From Streptomyces cirratus (lineage in GTDB: Bacteria; Actinomycetota; Actinomycetes; Streptomycetales; Streptomycetaceae): a DNA stretch of 64,000 nt. Location of the stretch: contig NZ_BMVP01000014.1 in assembly GCF_014650775.1 (NCBI RefSeq), forward strand, positions 62,001 through 126,000, given 5' to 3'. The notes beneath the pieces were generated by a model. The model was given only the letters and a program-made list of their open reading frames with translations, was not told the origin of the DNA and searched no databases. A program made the position numbers and the translations under genes. Positions within the stretch are counted from its first letter, which is position 1. The number at the start of each line of letters is the position of its first letter. Positions 7,991 to 16,413 of the stretch are shown piece after piece.

Positions 7991-9016
7991 ATGCCCGACC
8001 TGCACCCCTTCATCGCGGGGCTCCCCAAGGCCGAACTGCACGTCCACCACGTGGGCTCCGCCTCCCCCCGCATCGTGGCCGAACTCGCCGCCCGGCACCC
8101 CGACTCGAAGGTCCCCACCGACCCCGAGGCCCTCGCCGACTACTTCACCTTCACCGACTTCGCCCACTTCATCGAGGTCTACCTGTCGGTCGTGGACCTC
8201 GTCCGCACCCCCGACGACGTGCGCACCCTCACCTTCGAGGTGGCCCGCGACATGGCCCGGCAGAACATCCGCTACGCCGAGCTGACCATCACCCCCTACT
8301 CCTCCACCCGCCGCGGCATCGACGAGGACGCCTTCATGGCGGCCATCGAGGACGCCCGCAAGGCGGCCGAGGCCGAGCTCGGCGTCATCCTGCGCTGGTG
8401 CTTCGACATCCCCGGCGAGGCCGGCCTGGAGGCCGCCGCCGAGACCGCCCGGCTCGCCGTCGACCTGCGCCCCGAGGGCCTGGTCTCCTTCGGCCTCGGC
8501 GGTCCCGAGATCGGCGTGCCGCGCCCGCAGTTCAAGCCGTACTTCGACCGCGCGCGGGCGGCCGGCCTGCACAGCGTCCCGCACGCCGGCGAGACCACCG
8601 GCCCGCAGACCGTCTGGGACGCCATCAACGAGCTGGGCGCCCAGCGCATCGGCCACGGCACCAGCGCCACCCAGGACCCGGCGCTGCTCGCGTACCTCGC
8701 CGAGCACCGCATCGCGCTGGAGGTGTGCCCGACCTCGAACATCGCGACCCGCGCGGTCACCGACCTCGATCTGCACCCCGTCAAGGAGATGGTGCGGGCC
8801 GGAGTGCTCGTCACCATCAACAGCGACGACCCGCCGATGTTCGGCACCGACCTCAACAACGAGTACGCGGTCGCCGCCCGGCTCCTCGACCTCGACGAGC
8901 GCGGGCTCGCCTCCCTCGCGAAGAACGCCGTCGAGGCCTCCTTCCTGGACCCGGTGGGCAAGGCGAAGCTCAGCGCGGAGATCGACACGTACACCGAGGC
9001 GTGGCTCGCTTCCTGA
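7991..9016 (+). CDS. Adenosine deaminase family hydrolase, possibly aminodeoxyfutalosine deaminase
   Basis: 341 residues of the metal-dependent amidohydrolase fold. Metal and catalytic residues are in place: HVHH (His17, His19), HAGE (His198, Glu201), IGHG (His222) and NSDDPPMF (Asp279/280). Classical adenosine deaminases have HLHLDG at the first site; here it is HVHHVGS, and the substrate strand is SFGLGGPE. In Streptomyces an adenosine-deaminase homologue at this position (S. coelicolor SCO5662, from memory) was assigned as aminodeoxyfutalosine deaminase of the futalosine menaquinone route; that is my preferred but unproven reading. GGAGG lies six bases before the ATG. Followed after 20 bases by a GDPD gene. 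Confidence 0.85.
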   Translation: MPDLHPFIAGLPKAELHVHHVGSASPRIVAELAARHPDSKVPTDPEALADYFTFTDFAHFIEVYLSVVDLVRTPDDVRTLTFEVARDMARQNIRYAELTITPYSSTRRGIDEDAFMAAIEDARKAAEAELGVILRWCFDIPGEAGLEAAAETARLAVDLRPEGLVSFGLGGPEIGVPRPQFKPYFDRARAAGLHSVPHAGETTGPQTVWDAINELGAQRIGHGTSATQDPALLAYLAEHRIALEVCPTSNIATRAVTDLDLHPVKEMVRAGVLVTINSDDPPMFGTDLNNEYAVAARLLDLDERGLASLAKNAVEASFLDPVGKAKLSAEIDTYTEAWLAS

Positions 9017-9036
9017 CGGCCCAGCAGAATGGGGCC

Positions 9037-9726
9037 ATGCGCACCCTGACTGCCGTCGGCCACCGCGGCGATCCCTACCGAGTCCGCGAGAACACCCTCG
9101 GCTCGATCCGCTCCGCCTTCGCCCGGGGGGCGGACGCGGTGGAGATCGACGTACGGCTGACCCGCGACGGGACTCCGGTCCTGCTCCACGACGAGACGCT
9201 CCGGCGACTGTGGGGCCACGACGTACGGCTCGACGCCGTCACGGCCGCCCAGCTGCGGGAGCTGACGCAGGGCGGGGTGCCGGCCCTGCGCGAGGCACTG
9301 GCGGTGGCGGGCTCCGGCCGGCTGATGCTGGACCTGCCGGGTGCCACGCCGGAAGCCGTACGGGCGGTCGTGGACGAGGTCCGGGCGAGCGGTGCGCGCG
9401 AGCGCACGTACTACTGCGCGGGCCCGAACTCGATGCTGGCCGTCCGCGCCGCCGATCCGGACGCGGAGATCGCCCTGACCTGGACGACGCTGTCCCCGCC
9501 GCGCCGGGTGCTGATCGACGCGGTGAGGCCGGCCTGGCTCAACTACCGGTTCGGGCTCGTCAGCCGGGAGCTGACCGACGCCGTGCACCGGGACGGGCTG
9601 AGGGTGTCCGCCTGGACGGCGGACACGAAGCGGACGATGCGCGCGCTGCTGCTGGCCGGGGTGGACTCCGTGACCACGAACCGAGTGGACGCGCTGGCGG
9701 CGGTACGGGCCGAGCTCGGGCGGTGA
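9037..9726 (+). CDS. Glycerophosphodiester phosphodiesterase
   Basis: 229 residues. GDPD catalytic landmarks: GHRGDP near residue 7, RENTLGSIRSAFARGADAVEIDVRL-like region with Glu-Asn and Glu-Ile-Asp metal ligands, and VLLHDETL. The C-terminal WTADTKRTMRALLLAGVD segment is the usual family ending. No signal peptide, so cytoplasmic hydrolysis of glycerophosphodiesters to glycerol-3-phosphate is expected. The stop overlaps the histidine kinase GTG start (GTGA). Confidence 0.9.
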   Translation: MRTLTAVGHRGDPYRVRENTLGSIRSAFARGADAVEIDVRLTRDGTPVLLHDETLRRLWGHDVRLDAVTAAQLRELTQGGVPALREALAVAGSGRLMLDLPGATPEAVRAVVDEVRASGARERTYYCAGPNSMLAVRAADPDAEIALTWTTLSPPRRVLIDAVRPAWLNYRFGLVSRELTDAVHRDGLRVSAWTADTKRTMRALLLAGVDSVTTNRVDALAAVRAELGR

Positions 9727-10889
9727 TACGCACCCGGGGGGAACGGGCCCGGCGGAGGGAATGGATCAGGCGGGCCGATCCGCGGTGGCGGGACGTCGGG
9801 CTGACGGTGCTCGTGCAGTCGGCCGTCTCGATGCCGTTCGTGGTGCCGCGGGCGCAGGACCTGCCGCCGGCAGACTGGCCCTCGTACGCGATGACCACGC
9901 TCGGCGTGCTGCCGCTGGTCTGGCGGCGCCGGGCGCCGGTGGCGGTACTGGTGGCCGTCCTCGTCGTGGGCGGGGTGTACAAGCTGACCTTGGACGGGCC
10001 GGGACAGCCTTTGCCGTACGCGGGCCTGATCGCCTTCTACACAGTGGCCCTCAGGTGCACGGCCCGCGTACGGCTGGGCGTGGGGCTGTTCACGGCGGTG
10101 GCGGTCGCCGTGTCCGTGGGGTGGAACACGGGGACGGCGCGCGAGTTGCTCTTCACGCTCTTCGTGTCGGTCGCCGCGTACGCGCTCGGCCGTCTGCAGT
10201 ACACGCGGCAGGCGTACACGCGGGCCGTCGAGGCGCGGGCGGCGGAGCTGGAGCGGGCGAACCGGATAGAGGCGGAGCAGGCGGCGGCACGCGAACGGGC
10301 CCGGATCGCACGGGAGATGCACGACATCCTCTCGCACGCCGTCAGCATCATGATCGTGCAGGCGGAGGCCGGTCCGGTGGCGGTGCGGCGGGCCCCCGAG
10401 CGGGCGGAGGCGGCGTTCGACGCGATAGCCGGGACGGGGCGGGAGGCGATGGCGCAGCTGCGTTCCATGCTGGGCGTGCTGCGCGCCGAGGAGTCGGCGC
10501 CCCGGAGACCGCAGCCGGGGGTGGAGGAGCTGGCGGGGCTGCTGGAACGGGTGCGGGGCAGTGGCTTGGAGGTGTCCTACGAGCGCACGGGCGAGGTGCG
10601 GGCCCTGCCGGCCGCGCTGGAGACGACGGTGCACCGTGTGGTGCAGGAGGCGCTGACCAATGTGGTGAAGCACGCTCGGGCGTCGCGGGCCGCGGTGCGG
10701 CTGGACTACGGGTCGCGCGCCTTGACGGTGTCGGTGACGGACGACGGGCGGGGGCCGGGTGCCCCGTCGGGCGGTCACGGGCTGATCGGCATCCGGGAGC
10801 GTGCGGCCGCGCACGGCGGGACGGCCGAGTGCGGCCGGGGGCCGGGCGGGCGCGGGTTCCGGGTGCGGGTGACCCTGGTGGACGGGTGA
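9723..10889 (+). CDS. Sensor histidine kinase, NarL/DesK type
   Basis: 388 residues: four or five membrane helices in the first 170 residues, a coiled-coil-like linker rich in Arg/Glu/Ala, then the dimerisation box REMHDILSHAVSIMIVQAEAG with the phosphoryl His, an N-box QEALTNVVKHA and an ATP-lid DDGRGPG...GHGLIGIRERA. This is the HisKA_3/HATPase_c class that pairs with LuxR-type regulators, and such a regulator follows 94 bases downstream. The stimulus is unknown. GTG start at 9723 overlaps the previous stop. A 17-bp tandem repeat crosses its stop codon. Confidence 0.92.
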   Translation: MIRTRGERARRREWIRRADPRWRDVGLTVLVQSAVSMPFVVPRAQDLPPADWPSYAMTTLGVLPLVWRRRAPVAVLVAVLVVGGVYKLTLDGPGQPLPYAGLIAFYTVALRCTARVRLGVGLFTAVAVAVSVGWNTGTARELLFTLFVSVAAYALGRLQYTRQAYTRAVEARAAELERANRIEAEQAAARERARIAREMHDILSHAVSIMIVQAEAGPVAVRRAPERAEAAFDAIAGTGREAMAQLRSMLGVLRAEESAPRRPQPGVEELAGLLERVRGSGLEVSYERTGEVRALPAALETTVHRVVQEALTNVVKHARASRAAVRLDYGSRALTVSVTDDGRGPGAPSGGHGLIGIRERAAAHGGTAECGRGPGGRGFRVRVTLVDG

Positions 10890-10917
10890 CCCCGGTGGAC
10901 GGGTGACCCTGGTGGAC
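10867..10917. repeat. Three tandem copies of a 17-bp unit across a stop codon
   Basis: Units at 10867-10883, 10884-10900 and 10901-10917 read GGGTGACCCTGGTGGAC, with a single T to C change in the middle copy. The first copy encodes the last residues of the histidine kinase (VTLVDG); its stop TGA falls in the second copy. Because 17 is not a multiple of three, copy number changes would shift the frame of the kinase C-terminus. Confidence 0.85.
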
Positions 10918-10983
10918 GCCTGACCGTCGCGGCGGCGGGGCCGTTGCGGCCGCGGCTGTAACCTCGGCGCCGGAGGTGGGGAG

Positions 10984-11679
10984 TTGACGATCCGTGTGGT
11001 GGTGGCCGACGACCAGGAGCTGGTGCGCAGCGGCTTCGGGATGATCCTGGACGCGCAGGACGACATCGAGGTCGTCGCGGAGGTCGGGGACGGTGCGGCC
11101 GCGGTCGCGGCGGTACGGGCGCTGCGGCCGGACGTGGCGTTGCTGGACATCCGGATGCCGGTGACGGACGGGATCGAGGCGTGCCGGGTGATCTCGGCGC
11201 AGAGCTCCTGCCGGACGGTGATGCTGACGACCTTCGACTCGGACGAGTACGTCTACGAGGCGTTGCACGCCGGGGCGAGCGGGTTCCTGTTGAAGGACGT
11301 GCGGCGCGACGACCTGGTGCACGCGGTACGGGTGGTGGCGGCGGGCGAGTCTCTGCTGGCGCCCTCGGTGGCGCGACGGTTGATCGAGGAGTACACGGCG
11401 GTGACGGCTCGTCCGGGGCCCGGGGCGGCCCCGTCGGCGGGGGCGAACCCGGCCGCCGGGCGGCTGGAGTCGCTGACGGCGCGGGAGCGGGAGACTCTGC
11501 TGCACCTGGGGCGGGGGCTGTCGAACGCGGAGATCGCGGCGGCGCTGACGGTGAGCGAGCACACGGTGAAGTCACATGTGGGGAACGTGCTGGCCAAGTT
11601 GGGTCTGCGGGACCGGGTCCAGGCGGTGATCTGCGCGTACGAGACGGGGTTGATCGCGGCGGGGGTCGGGTCCCCGTGA
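10984..11679 (+). CDS. LuxR-family response regulator
   Basis: 231 residues. Receiver domain with acidic pocket DD at 9-10 and phospho-acceptor Asp55 in ALLDIRMP, followed by a Pro/Gly/Ala linker and a LuxR helix-turn-helix: LTARERETLLHLGRGLSNAEIA and VSEHTVKSHVGNVLAKLGLRDR. TTG start at 10984 is supported by GGAGG seven bases upstream. Partner of the upstream kinase. The regulated genes are unknown; the exported serine hydrolase downstream (170 bases away) is a candidate by position only. Confidence 0.93.
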   Translation: MTIRVVVADDQELVRSGFGMILDAQDDIEVVAEVGDGAAAVAAVRALRPDVALLDIRMPVTDGIEACRVISAQSSCRTVMLTTFDSDEYVYEALHAGASGFLLKDVRRDDLVHAVRVVAAGESLLAPSVARRLIEEYTAVTARPGPGAAPSAGANPAAGRLESLTARERETLLHLGRGLSNAEIAAALTVSEHTVKSHVGNVLAKLGLRDRVQAVICAYETGLIAAGVGSP

Positions 11680-11849
11680 GGGGTGGTCCCTCCCGGGAGT
11701 GAGAGGCGGGGTGCCGACTCCCCCGCTCCGGTGAGTTGCCGTACCGCACAAGACCCCTCTTGCCGGTGATCCGCCACCACCCCTGTGACCTGGAGCATTG
11801 AGGTCATCGGGGCGGAAGTCGCCCGGTGGACACCAAGGGGGATCCCATC

Positions 11850-13106
11850 ATGAACGCGCGTACCCGCACTCTGGTCGCGGCCACTGTGCTCCTGGGCATC
11901 GTGTCCGGCTCGGCCGTCGCCCATGCCGCACCGCGGGGGCCGGTTCCGCCCTCGGGATCGGTCTCGCTCTCGGTGGCCTCGGGGTCGGGCCCGGGGTCGG
12001 TCTCGGCGGGCGTCGCGGCGCCGGTCTTCTCCACCGCGCCGGACGCCGAGGCGCTGACGAAGGCGCTGGAGGGAGTCGGCGTCGGGAACGCGGACGCGAC
12101 GGCCGCCCTGATACGGGTCGGAGGTTCGAGCGGCTCCTGGCGGGGCGCCTCCGGAGTCGCGGATCTCGTCGGCGGGCGCCCGGCCTTGGAGCAGGGCCGT
12201 TTCCGGGCGGGGTCGGTGACCAAGACCTTCACGGCGGCCGTGGTCCTGCAACTGGCCGCCGAAGGGAAGGTCGATCTCGACGGGCCGGTACAGCGGTACC
12301 TGCCCGGGACGTTCCCGGACCGTTTTCCGTCCGTGTCGGTGCGCGAGCTGCTCAACCACACGAGCGGCATCAAGCCGGCGGACGGCCCGGGCGACGCCTT
12401 CGAGGCGCAGTGGGACCACCGGTTCGATGTCGTCGACCCCCACGATCAGATCGCCAACGCGCTCGCGAAGGGGCCGGAGTTCGACCCGGGTTCGGCTCAG
12501 CACTACCTGAACATCAACTACACCGTCCTGGGTGTCCTCATAGAGAAGCTGACGGGCACCGCGTACGAGGAGCAGGTCGACCGGCGGATCCTGCGTCCAC
12601 TGGGGTTGTGCCAGACCTCCTTCCCGGGTCGGACCCGCACCCGGATACCGGGCCCGTACAACCACGGCTACCAGGCGGTGCCGCGCCCCGACGGCTCGAC
12701 CGAACTGCGGGACGTGTCGGTGTGGAACACCTCCGACCGCTGGGCGGCGGGCGACATCATCTCGACCACCGCGGACCTGGAGCGGTTCACGGTGGCTCTG
12801 TTCGGCGGGCGGGTCGTACCGCGGGCGCAGCTGGAGGAGATGTTCACCGTCCCGGCGGTGAAGGACGTCGAGAGCGGCAAGGACGCCGCGCTGACGGCGG
12901 GCCTGTCCAGGATCGTGATGCCGGACGGCACCGAGGTGTGGGGGAAGACGGGGAGCCGCTTCGGCTACAGCACCGGGATGGGTGGCACGCGGGACCTCTC
13001 CCGGACGCTGGTCTACTCGGTCAACTCCACCGACGCGAAGGGGAAGGGGATGAACCCGGTGGTGGGGAAGCTCCTGGCAGCCGCCCTCACGCGGCCGCGC
13101 CCGTAA
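11850..13106 (+). CDS. Exported serine hydrolase, class C beta-lactamase / D-Ala-D-Ala carboxypeptidase fold
   Basis: 418 residues with a clear Sec signal peptide (TRTLVAATVLLGIVSGSAVAHA, cleavage near AHA-AP). Active-site motifs: SVTK (Ser-x-x-Lys) in RAGSVTKTFTA, a Tyr-x-Asn-like YLN in LNINYTVLG and KTG in WGKTGSRFGY. The fold covers peptidoglycan carboxypeptidases and esterases; the substrate is not evident. A purine run AGGGGG is about nine bases before the ATG. Its end overlaps by 20 bases the end of the convergent membrane-protein gene. Confidence 0.9.
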   Translation: MNARTRTLVAATVLLGIVSGSAVAHAAPRGPVPPSGSVSLSVASGSGPGSVSAGVAAPVFSTAPDAEALTKALEGVGVGNADATAALIRVGGSSGSWRGASGVADLVGGRPALEQGRFRAGSVTKTFTAAVVLQLAAEGKVDLDGPVQRYLPGTFPDRFPSVSVRELLNHTSGIKPADGPGDAFEAQWDHRFDVVDPHDQIANALAKGPEFDPGSAQHYLNINYTVLGVLIEKLTGTAYEEQVDRRILRPLGLCQTSFPGRTRTRIPGPYNHGYQAVPRPDGSTELRDVSVWNTSDRWAAGDIISTTADLERFTVALFGGRVVPRAQLEEMFTVPAVKDVESGKDAALTAGLSRIVMPDGTEVWGKTGSRFGYSTGMGGTRDLSRTLVYSVNSTDAKGKGMNPVVGKLLAAALTRPRP

Positions 13107-13560
13107 GCGCCTCCAGCCGCTTGATCAGGCGGCGCAGGGCCAGCAGCGGGATGACCCCGAAGACGCCGAACGACATGTCGATGACGCTCCACCCGAAGGG
13201 GATGCCCCGGATCGGCCCGCAGATCAGGGCCAGCGGGATCACCCCGGCGCACGCGATCATGCCGGCTTCCACGATCCAGACGTTGCGCACCGGGTCGCGG
13301 TGGACCCCGTAGAAGAAGACGGCGATCACCAGGTGGGCGAAGGCGAGCCAGTCGTTGCCGTAGAGGAGGAAGGGGTACTGCGCGTCGGCCTGGTCCAGCC
13401 CGTCGCCCACCCGCCGCAGCCACTCGTGGGACACCACGGAGTTCGCCCAGTGGAGCTCACTGACCAGGGGAAAGGCAGTGAGCCCGCTGAGTACGAGGCA
13501 GACGATGAACAGGACCAGCCAGGCACGGATCCGCCGCTGGAGGGCGCTTGTCTCGCTCAT
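13087..13560 (-). CDS. Four-helix membrane protein of unknown function
   Basis: 157 residues with four hydrophobic segments: one at about 12-32 (WLVLFIVCLVLSGLTAFPL), a weak one around WLAFAHLVIAVFFYG, a third MIACAGVIPLALICGP and a fourth DMSFGVFGVIPLLAL, then a basic tail. Between helices one and two lies a conserved-looking acidic/aromatic loop HEWLRRVGDGLDQADAQYPFLLYGNDW. I do not recognise the family. No Shine-Dalgarno precedes the ATG at 13560; an ATG seven codons upstream (13581) is the alternative. It stands alone behind two perfect palindromes, suggesting tight repression. Confidence 0.75.
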   Translation of the reverse strand: MSETSALQRRIRAWLVLFIVCLVLSGLTAFPLVSELHWANSVVSHEWLRRVGDGLDQADAQYPFLLYGNDWLAFAHLVIAVFFYGVHRDPVRNVWIVEAGMIACAGVIPLALICGPIRGIPFGWSVIDMSFGVFGVIPLLALRRLIKRLEALTGAAA

Positions 13561-13575
13561 GGGAGGAAGCGTACG

Positions 13576-13618
13576 CAGCATTCTGAACGCGTTCAGCCAG
13601 AATGCTGAACATGTTCAG
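13576..13618 (-). promoter_or_regulatory. Paired 14-bp palindromes (operator candidate)
   Basis: CTGAACGCGTTCAG at 13583-13596 and CTGAACATGTTCAG at 13605-13618 are both perfect palindromes, identical except for the central two bases, with centres 22 bp apart (two helical turns). In addition CAGCATTCTG (13576-13585) and CAGAATGCTG (13598-13607) form a ten-base inverted repeat around the first site. They lie directly upstream of the membrane protein gene at 13560. The design suits a dimer-of-dimers repressor such as a TetR-family protein; no regulator gene is adjacent. Confidence 0.7.
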
Positions 13619-13658
13619 TTCTGTGGCCGTACCGTGACGCGGGATCGGCGCCCGGAGG

Positions 13659-14837
13659 TCACAGGCCGACGATGCCGTTCCAGCGCTTGGCGAAGGACCG
13701 GCGCTCCGCCGAGGAGATGTCCCGGGCCACGACGAGGCGCCCCCGCATCTCGTCGTCCGGGAAGATCAGCGGGTTCGCGGCGAGTTCGGCGGTCTTCTTG
13801 TCCGGGGAGGCGGCCAGTACCTCGCGGGCGGCCGGGACCGGGCAGACGTAGTTGACGGCGGCGGCGAGTTCCGCCGCCACCGCCGGGTCGTAGTAGTAGT
13901 CGACCAGCGCCTCCGCATTGGCCTTGTGCAGGGCCAGGTTGGGCACCAGCAGGCTTTCCGCCCAGAGTTCGGCGCCCTCCTCCGGGACCACGAACTCGAT
14001 GTCGGGGTTGTCGGCCTGCAGCTGCACGACGTCACCGGAGTAGGCCTGGCAGGCCAGCACGTCACCCTTGCTCAGGTCGGAGGTGTAGTCGTTGCCGGTG
14101 AAGCGGCGGATGTGCTTCTTCTTCACCATCGCCTCGACCTGGTCGCACATCCGGTGGAAGTCGCCCTCGGTCCAGCGGGTGACGTCCACGCCGTTGCCCT
14201 GCATCAACAGGGCGAAGGACTCGTCGAGTCCGGAGAAGAGCGTCACCTTGCCCGCGAGGTCGGGCTGCCACAGGTCCTTGACGGACTTGATCTCCCGGCC
14301 CAGCGCCTTGCGGTTGTAGGCGATGCCGGTGATCCCCGACTGCCACGGCACGGTGTGCAGCCGGGCCTCGTCGAAGGCGGGGGAACGCAGCTGCGGGTCG
14401 AGGTACTTGGCCACGTTCGGCTGCGCCGAGCGGTCCATCTTCTGCGCCCAGCCCAGGCGGACGAAGCGGGCCGCCATCCAGTCGCTGACCACCACCAGGT
14501 CGTGGCCGGTCTGCTGGTGGTTCATGAGGGCCGGGCTGATCTTGCCGAAGAACTCGTCGTTGTCGTTGATCTCCTCCGAGTACCGGACCTCGACACCCGT
14601 CTTCTCGGAGAAGGCGTCCAGCGTCGGACGGCGCTGTTCGTCCTCGTCGTCGGTGTCGATGTAGAGCGGCCAGTTGGAGAAGGCGAGGCTGCGCTCACCG
14701 GCAGAGCGGTCCGGGCCCTGCCGGCGGTCCTCGGGGACGTAGGCGGCGGGCACCCCGCAGCCGGTGAGGGCGGCCAGCAGGCCCGCGGCACCGATGCCGC
14801 GCAGCGCGGCGCGACGGGAGAAGGGGAGTTCAGGCAT
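13659..14837 (-). CDS. Polyamine ABC transporter substrate-binding lipoprotein (second copy)
   Basis: 392 residues. Twin-arginine signal SRRAALRG followed by a hydrophobic stretch and lipobox LTGC, as in the first PotD copy. Shared blocks include AFSNWPLYID, RYSEEINDNDEFFGK, DWMAARFVRLGWAQK and RRFTGNDYTSDL, so it is a true paralogue rather than a generic binding protein. No permease or ATPase lies beside it, so it probably delivers to PotABC at 1-3.1 kb or to a set elsewhere. ATG at 14837 was chosen from the signal peptide; a TTG 14 codons upstream is possible. Confidence 0.9.
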   Translation of the reverse strand: MPELPFSRRAALRGIGAAGLLAALTGCGVPAAYVPEDRRQGPDRSAGERSLAFSNWPLYIDTDDEDEQRRPTLDAFSEKTGVEVRYSEEINDNDEFFGKISPALMNHQQTGHDLVVVSDWMAARFVRLGWAQKMDRSAQPNVAKYLDPQLRSPAFDEARLHTVPWQSGITGIAYNRKALGREIKSVKDLWQPDLAGKVTLFSGLDESFALLMQGNGVDVTRWTEGDFHRMCDQVEAMVKKKHIRRFTGNDYTSDLSKGDVLACQAYSGDVVQLQADNPDIEFVVPEEGAELWAESLLVPNLALHKANAEALVDYYYDPAVAAELAAAVNYVCPVPAAREVLAASPDKKTAELAANPLIFPDDEMRGRLVVARDISSAERRSFAKRWNGIVGL

Positions 14838-14872
14838 GCCCAAAGCCTGGGACACGACGAAGGGGCGGACAA

Positions 14873-14887
14873 TAGACAACGTGTCTA
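14873..14887. promoter_or_regulatory. 15-bp palindrome upstream of the second polyamine-binding protein
   Basis: TAGACAACGTGTCTA has six-base arms (TAGACA/TGTCTA) around ACG. It lies 36-50 bases before the ATG at 14837, the same distance as the palindrome before the first aldehyde dehydrogenase, and both contain a GTAGAC core on one strand. It is probably part of a promoter/operator; the bound protein is unknown. Confidence 0.45.
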
Positions 14888-14973
14888 CTGCCCGCCCCCT
14901 CGGCGTTCTGCGCTGATCAGTGCGGGACGGCCGCCGTGGCCGCCCGGCCCGCCACCGCGACGGCCGCCGCGGC

Positions 14974-16413
14974 TCAGCCGTCGAGCGAGGTCATCACGTG
15001 CTTGATGCGGGTGTAGTCCTCGAAGCCGTAGGCGGAGAGGTCCTTGCCGTAGCCGGACTTCTTGAAGCCGCCGTGGGGCATCTCGGCGACGAGCGGGATG
15101 TGGGTGTTGATCCACACGCAACCGAAGTCGAGGTTCTTGGACATCCGCATCGCGCGGCCGTGGTCCTTGGTCCACACGGAGGAGGCGAGGGCGAACTCGA
15201 CGCCGTTCGCGTACTCCAGGGCCTGGGCCTCGTCCGTGAAGGACTGCACCGTGATGACGGGGCCGAAGACCTCGTTCTGGATGATCTCGTCGTCCTGCTT
15301 GAGGCCGGAGACCACGGTCGGGGCGTAGAAGTAGCCCTTCTCGCCGACCTGGTGGCCGCCCGCCTCGACCTTGGCGTGGGCGGGAAGGCGCTCGATGAAG
15401 CCCGCGACCTGCCTCAGCTGGTTCGGGTTGTTCAGCGGGCCGTACAGCACGTCCTCGTCGTCCGGCTGACCGGTCTTGGTGTCGGCGGCGGCCTTGGCGA
15501 GCGCCGCCACGAACTCGTCGTGGATCGACTCGTGCACCAGCACGCGGGTGGCGGCGGTGCAGTCCTGGCCGGCGTTGAAGTAGCCGGCGACCGCGATGTC
15601 CTCCACGGCCTTGGCGAGGTCGGCGTCCTCGAAGACGACGACCGGGGCCTTGCCGCCGAGCTCCAGGTGGACGCGCTTGACGTCCTTCGAGGCGCTCTCG
15701 GCGACCTGCATGCCCGCGCGCACCGAGCCCGTGATGGAGGCCATCGCCGGGGTGGAGTGCTCGACCATGGCCTTGCCGGTCTCGCGGTCGCCGCACACGA
15801 CGTTGAAGACGCCCTTGGGCAGGATCGAGTCGATGATCTCGGCCATCAGGACGGTGGAGGCCGGGGTGGTGTCCGAGGGCTTGAGCACGACGGTGTTGCC
15901 CGCGGCGATGGCCGGGGCGAACTTCCACACGGCCATCATCATCGGGTAGTTCCACGGCGCGACCTGGGCACAGACGCCGACCGGCTCGCGGCGGATGATC
16001 GAGGTCATCCCGTCCATGTACTCACCGGCGGAGCGGCCCTCCAGCAGGCGCGCGGCGCCCGCGAAGAAGCGGATCTGGTCCACCATCGGCGGCAGCTCCT
16101 CGCTGGCCGTCAGGCCCAGCGGCTTGCCGGTGTTCTCCGACTCGGCGGCCACCAGCTCGTCCGCGCGCGCCTCGAAGGCGTCCGCGATCTTGAGCAGGGC
16201 CTTCTGCCGCTCGGAGGGGGTGGTGTCGCGCCAGCCCGGGAAGGCGGCGGCGGCGGCCGCCATGGCCGCGTCCACATCGGCCTGGCCGGAGAGCGGGGCG
16301 GTGGCGTACACCTCGCCGGTGGCGGGGTTGACCACATCGGTGGTCCGGCCGTCGGCGGCGTCCTTGAACTCTCCGCCGATGTAGTTGCGCAGACGACGCA
16401 GTTCGGTGGTCAC
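14974..16413 (-). CDS. Aldehyde dehydrogenase, gamma-aminobutyraldehyde dehydrogenase type (second copy)
   Basis: 479 residues. Catalytic features APWNYP (Asn155), LELGG (Glu251) and GQDCTAATR (Cys285). Divergent from the Lrp-type regulator and the aminotransferase, which would supply its aldehyde: transamination of putrescine or a related diamine gives 4-aminobutanal, which this enzyme oxidises to GABA. Start GTG 16413 has AGGAG ten bases upstream and gives the family N-terminus TTELRRLRNYIGGEF; the earlier GTG at 16434 would sit before the ribosome site. In S. coelicolor the corresponding gene is SCO5657 by my recollection. Confidence 0.92.
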   Translation of the reverse strand: MTTELRRLRNYIGGEFKDAADGRTTDVVNPATGEVYATAPLSGQADVDAAMAAAAAAFPGWRDTTPSERQKALLKIADAFEARADELVAAESENTGKPLGLTASEELPPMVDQIRFFAGAARLLEGRSAGEYMDGMTSIIRREPVGVCAQVAPWNYPMMMAVWKFAPAIAAGNTVVLKPSDTTPASTVLMAEIIDSILPKGVFNVVCGDRETGKAMVEHSTPAMASITGSVRAGMQVAESASKDVKRVHLELGGKAPVVVFEDADLAKAVEDIAVAGYFNAGQDCTAATRVLVHESIHDEFVAALAKAAADTKTGQPDDEDVLYGPLNNPNQLRQVAGFIERLPAHAKVEAGGHQVGEKGYFYAPTVVSGLKQDDEIIQNEVFGPVITVQSFTDEAQALEYANGVEFALASSVWTKDHGRAMRMSKNLDFGCVWINTHIPLVAEMPHGGFKKSGYGKDLSAYGFEDYTRIKHVMTSLDG

